Assembly: GCA_940671915.1 (NCBI GenBank)
Contig: CALNVZ010001532.1
Span: forward strand, 94,342 to 158,341
Length of the DNA stretch: 64,000 nt
From: Paracentrotus lividus
Taxonomy: Eukaryota > Echinodermata > Echinoidea > Camarodonta > Echinidae
Direction: 5' to 3'
Shown: piece after piece, positions 60,481 to 64,000 of the stretch
Layout of the letters: every line of letters begins with the position of its first letter
Position numbering within the stretch: position 1 is the stretch's first letter
Notes under the pieces: generated by a model
Told to the model about the DNA's origin: nothing
Seen by the model: only the letters and a program-made list of their open reading frames with translations
Database searches by the model: none
Position numbers and translations under genes: made by a program

Positions 60481-62359
60481 ATGAAACCATTATCGTTTAT
60501 ACCTTCAGCCACGATGGCAAGCTACTGCTCAGCTTCTCTAAAATTTCGTAAAACATTAACGGGAAAATTTACTTTCTTCATTACCGATCTTTTCATAACT
60601 ATTTTCATTCTCCAAAATATCTCACAAGAGTCAGCTTGTTTGAATGATTTTAAATTTGTCGCACAGCCTGGAGATATATGCGTTAGAGAAAATGATTCAG
60701 GGTCATTCAATTGTACTCTGAAATCAAATGTACCCTTTTCCTTTGCACAATCTGACTGGGAAAATGGCATTATAGAGTATCTCGGACATAATGAAATGTA
60801 TAATGTCACAACGATATGGGACGATTCCACAAGACTGATTACATCTACCCTCGTTATTTATAACGCTCGACGAGAGATGAATAAGCTTTACAAATGCTGG
60901 ATAGTAGTTGAAGTCCAAGATGCTTCTCAAATTCCATTACAATCTGACGTTGCCAAACTCAATGTGTTGTATTTTCTAAACGACAATCAGTTGACTTGTC
61001 GAGAAGGAGACCGCATAACCCTTGAGTGTGAAGGTACGCCTACTAACCCACAAGCTGCGCTCAGATGGCTGTTTCAATTTGACGTACCCTACAATTTTCA
61101 AACAAGATCAACATTACTTCGAAACATCACAGTTACGCCAGGACTCCACAAGAACTTGTTAATTTGCGTTGCAGAGAGTGAAGCTTTTCCTTTAGAACAA
61201 GTGAACTGTTCCCTTGGTCCGTATACAGTCAGTCATTCACCCATAATAGAGGTCATTCCGTATCAGTATCAGGCAAAGTTGATATGGCCAGTGGTCACTG
61301 AAATAACGTTTCAATGTGTTGCGAGTGGATACCCTGAGGTCAAGGAGTACAACTGGTTCTGCCAGCCCGAAGAACTATTTGCAAAATGCGCTTCACATGA
61401 ATCAAATATAACAATTGTTGTTGATGCTATTCAAACAGAGGAAACACTGAACGTATCGTGCGAGGCTACAAATAAAGGGGGAACATCACGGAGCATCTCA
61501 ATTATTAATGCAAAGTATGCGAATGAGTCTGTGTTAGATGTCTGCAAATCAAATGCAACGTACATGTATGTACCTGGAACGAATGGAAAACCGGCCCTTC
61601 ACTTTGATAACTCGTCAAATAGGCCCTACTTTGAAGTGCTTTTTTGAGGTAGATAGTGTCGGGGAGGTTATATTTTCTTGGTACCTTGATGGGCGGGTTG
61701 TCATCGAAAACAAAGGAGACCATGAAGTCATTAAATCGGCAAAGGGAAGCAGCTATCTTCTGGCCTACAATTTACTAAAAGTACCAAAACCAGGAATTGT
61801 TGCATGCAACATAAGATTACTCAAATCAAATGATTTGGAATCACATCAACTAGCGACCTGCAAAGTATCGATTTCCGATATTTATGAAGATGATGATGCC
61901 TCGGCCTCGATCGGACTCAATGGATATTCGACAAAAAACGTTATATTACTTGCTATTGCTGTGGGATCTGGTATTTTCCTGTGCCTCATCGTGATTACCG
62001 TGGTGTCTAAGAAGACTGGTGTCTGCAGGAGAGTGGAGACACAAGGGTCTCACACACGCGTTTCTTTGACTGATTTCACAAGTGCCTCGGTTACCCAACC
62101 AGATACCCAATCGAATGTGCATAAATTACCTCTACACACTTTAGATGATACTCCTGTCTACGAAATCCCTAATGTTGATCTCGGCACATCAACATTGTTC
62201 AAGAATTGTCCATCTCAGCCACATTGCATGACAGGCAGAGGGCGTACGAATGTTGACAGCTACCCAGATGAAGAGGTTGAGAATGCAGATGATAGAGAAG
62301 ATTCATATTCAGATGAAGGAGATTCATACTGTAACGGATTTTACATTATGATGTTTTAA
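60481..62359 (+). pseudogene. Ig-superfamily transmembrane receptor with one frameshift (pair 2)
   Basis: Two overlapping plus-strand frames, 60481-61647 and 61538-62359, together match the receptor at 51212-53323 along its length. The first gives a signal region (possible starts at 60481 or 60514), three Ig-like units (C78-C139 in the first) and the start of a fourth; the second gives the rest of the fourth unit, a membrane span (VILLAIAVGSGIFLCLIVIT) and a shorter acidic tail with VYEIPN. A one-base shift between about 61,612 and 61,646 separates them. The fourth-unit cysteine (LKC) is readable only in the second frame, so the change probably lies before it. This may be a true null allele or a sequencing error; otherwise the gene looks constrained. 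Confidence 0.8.
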
Positions 62360-62395
62360 ATGTTCCACTCCGTGAGATGCATGTAATAATTTAAT

Positions 62396-63173
62396 TGAAA
62401 GGGGCGGCGAACACATTCACACACAGAAGATAGAGAATTCAAACAGGAATTATAGTTCAGACTTTTATTTCTGATCAAGCACGAATATTAGTTAACAGTG
62501 AAATAAAACTGGGAATGTCTTGCTAGGATAACTTCTCTCGGCGATGGACAAAGCTTAACTCATCGACATCGCTCTCGAGAAGAGTAACGATTCTCTTCGA
62601 GAGGGTAACAAAGAAGCTTGCAAATGTTCACAGGGTGGTCCTATCTATAAGTTACTCTCAATAAACTCTAACAAAGAGAGAGACACAACTGAAGGTAAAA
62701 CATATGACGGACGTGTTTATTGCGCAGAGGTTAATGGGCTTTAAGGGAGAGAGTTCTTGACCACATAAACAAACTTGACAAGACCCCACAGTAAGAGAGA
62801 GAGAACGGACAAAGAGAAACTGAGGCAAGGACATGAAGACCAAGTTACTTTCTTCATGGAGGAAAGAGATTGATAGCAAGTTGAGAGAGAGTCTTAAGAA
62901 GTAAGTTAGAGAGAGATTTGAGTGACAGGGAAGTTGAGAAGACAAAGAAATAAGTAACATTGTTAAAGAGGAAAGACAAAGAGCAAGAAGGAACATCGCT
63001 GTTGTTAAAGCAATTAGATCCAGACTGCATGAATTTGGAATGGCGCTAGCAAGACATTCTGTACAAGGATTAGTGCAATAATGATTACATCAATTAATAA
63101 ACTACTAAATACACTATTAAGACACTAATACAAAGAAACACATTTCCACAAATATTAAGCTAAATGTGTGACA
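62396..63173 (-). mobile_element. Probable 3' LTR of a minus-strand LTR retrotransposon
   Basis: On the minus strand a polypurine tract (complement of CTATCCTCCCCACGAA, 63174-63189) is followed by TGTCACACATTTAGC, as at the start of a Ty3/gypsy-type 3' LTR. The LTR plausibly ends ...GCCGCCCCTTTCA at 62396. It contains AATAAA-like signals (about 62,720) and an inverted CTCTCGAGAAGAG/CTCTTCGAGAG hairpin near 62,570-62,605. The second LTR and pol would lie beyond the window. Confidence 0.5.
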
Positions 63174-64000
63174 CTATCCTCCCCACGAAAGATATCGCTG
63201 CCCCCAGCGATGAAAAAGAGAATGAAACAAAGACAGAAGAAGAAGCAGAAGAGAGAGAGAGAGAGAGAAAGAAAGAGAGAATGAGCATAAAGGGTGGTGG
63301 AGAGAAAGTCAACCTAAACAACAATATTACACACCAATTACCAACTAGCTATGATAAACTTATCCGATATAGTGACACAAAAAAATAAACAGTGATAACC
63401 AAATAAACATGGATAAAAAATTACTCCAACCATTTTAACTGAAAAGCCAACGAAATAAACGTCCTACAACACAAAAGCAGATAAATGTCAAAAACTCAAT
63501 AACAAATTATTTACACAGATTCGAAAGGAAGTGGCATGAAAAGAAGTTAGAAGACTAGTTGCGTCTTTTCAAAGAAAGAAAGAAAGGCTCAAAAGGTAAG
63601 CGAGAGGTATAGAGAATAATAAAGATGTATACAGACAAACAGAAGAGAGAAAGATAAAGAGAGAGAAAGAGAATAAATGGTATTAAGAAGATATATCACA
63701 GTTTATGTACACAGGTAACTAATGCAAGACTAATCCTAAACAACGTAATCAAAGCAAGGGTAAACATAACTGTTTCTTTTCAAAATTATGACTGCCTTCA
63801 TTTTGAGGTCAAAGTAAACAGATTAAAGTACCGAAACAGAATGAAGCTATTAAGAAAGCATATCAGGAATTTTGTAAACAGTGAACCCTTTAAGAATCCA
63901 AGAATTGACCAGAAAATAAGAAAATAATACATTGAAAGATGACAATTCTGATTGTGCCCAATCCCAAATCAATCTGAAATACATTTATACACAACCATAT
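63174..64000. other. Purine-rich DNA, possibly retrotransposon interior
   Basis: GA-rich tracts (about 63,235-63,300 and 63,570-63,680) on the plus strand. No gag or pol motif is visible in the part present. Confidence 0.4.

Overview
The window is AT-rich animal DNA, most likely from an echinoderm and probably a sea urchin. This is an inference from intronless, lineage-expanded rhodopsin-type GPCRs, dense polymorphic MITEs, LINE relics and GCGAAGCGCGAGC-bearing repeats; no species marker is visible. There are no bacterial operons, ribosome-binding sites or CRISPR arrays.

Positions 1-47,375 form a huge imperfect inverted duplication around a 100-base scaffold gap (26,712-26,811). The left arm (1 to about 19,190) and the right arm (about 36,842-47,375, reverse-complemented) carry the same two neighbouring one-exon GPCR genes, A and B. 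GPCR-B is intact in both arms (9494-10507 + and 42985-43998 -). GPCR-A is intact on the right (45497-46486 -), but on the left it is split by a 5.3-kb foldback transposon with a TA target duplication. The arms also differ by left-only insertions (a LINE, an unclassified 0.6-kb block and a nested small foldback element) and right-only insertions (a hAT-type element with an 8-bp target duplication and a TTAA-flanked MITE). The gap, the insertion polymorphism and a sudden fall in arm similarity near 39,680 fit either two haplotypes joined head to head by scaffolding or a genuine palindromic duplication.

Between the arms lie LINE fragments interrupted by members of one MITE family, an AACG-rich TIR element, a hAT-like end cut by the gap, and 26,812 to about 39,680, which behaves like error-rich unpolished sequence: wherever it can be aligned to the left arm it is full of small indels. 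Gene calls there are unreliable.

From 47.4 kb onward is a different locus with two copies of a divergent gene pair. Each pair joins a minus-strand small Ig-like secreted or surface protein (49798-50484; 56392-57270, the latter with a GPI-like C-terminus) to a plus-strand one-exon Ig-superfamily receptor with one membrane span and a tyrosine-rich tail (51212-53323; 60481-62359, the latter with a frameshift). A large inverted GT/CA minisatellite separates the two pairs. The arrangement suggests a ligand/co-receptor plus receptor recognition cassette; this is the most interesting biology here. The window ends in a probable minus-strand LTR retrotransposon 3' LTR (62396-63173).
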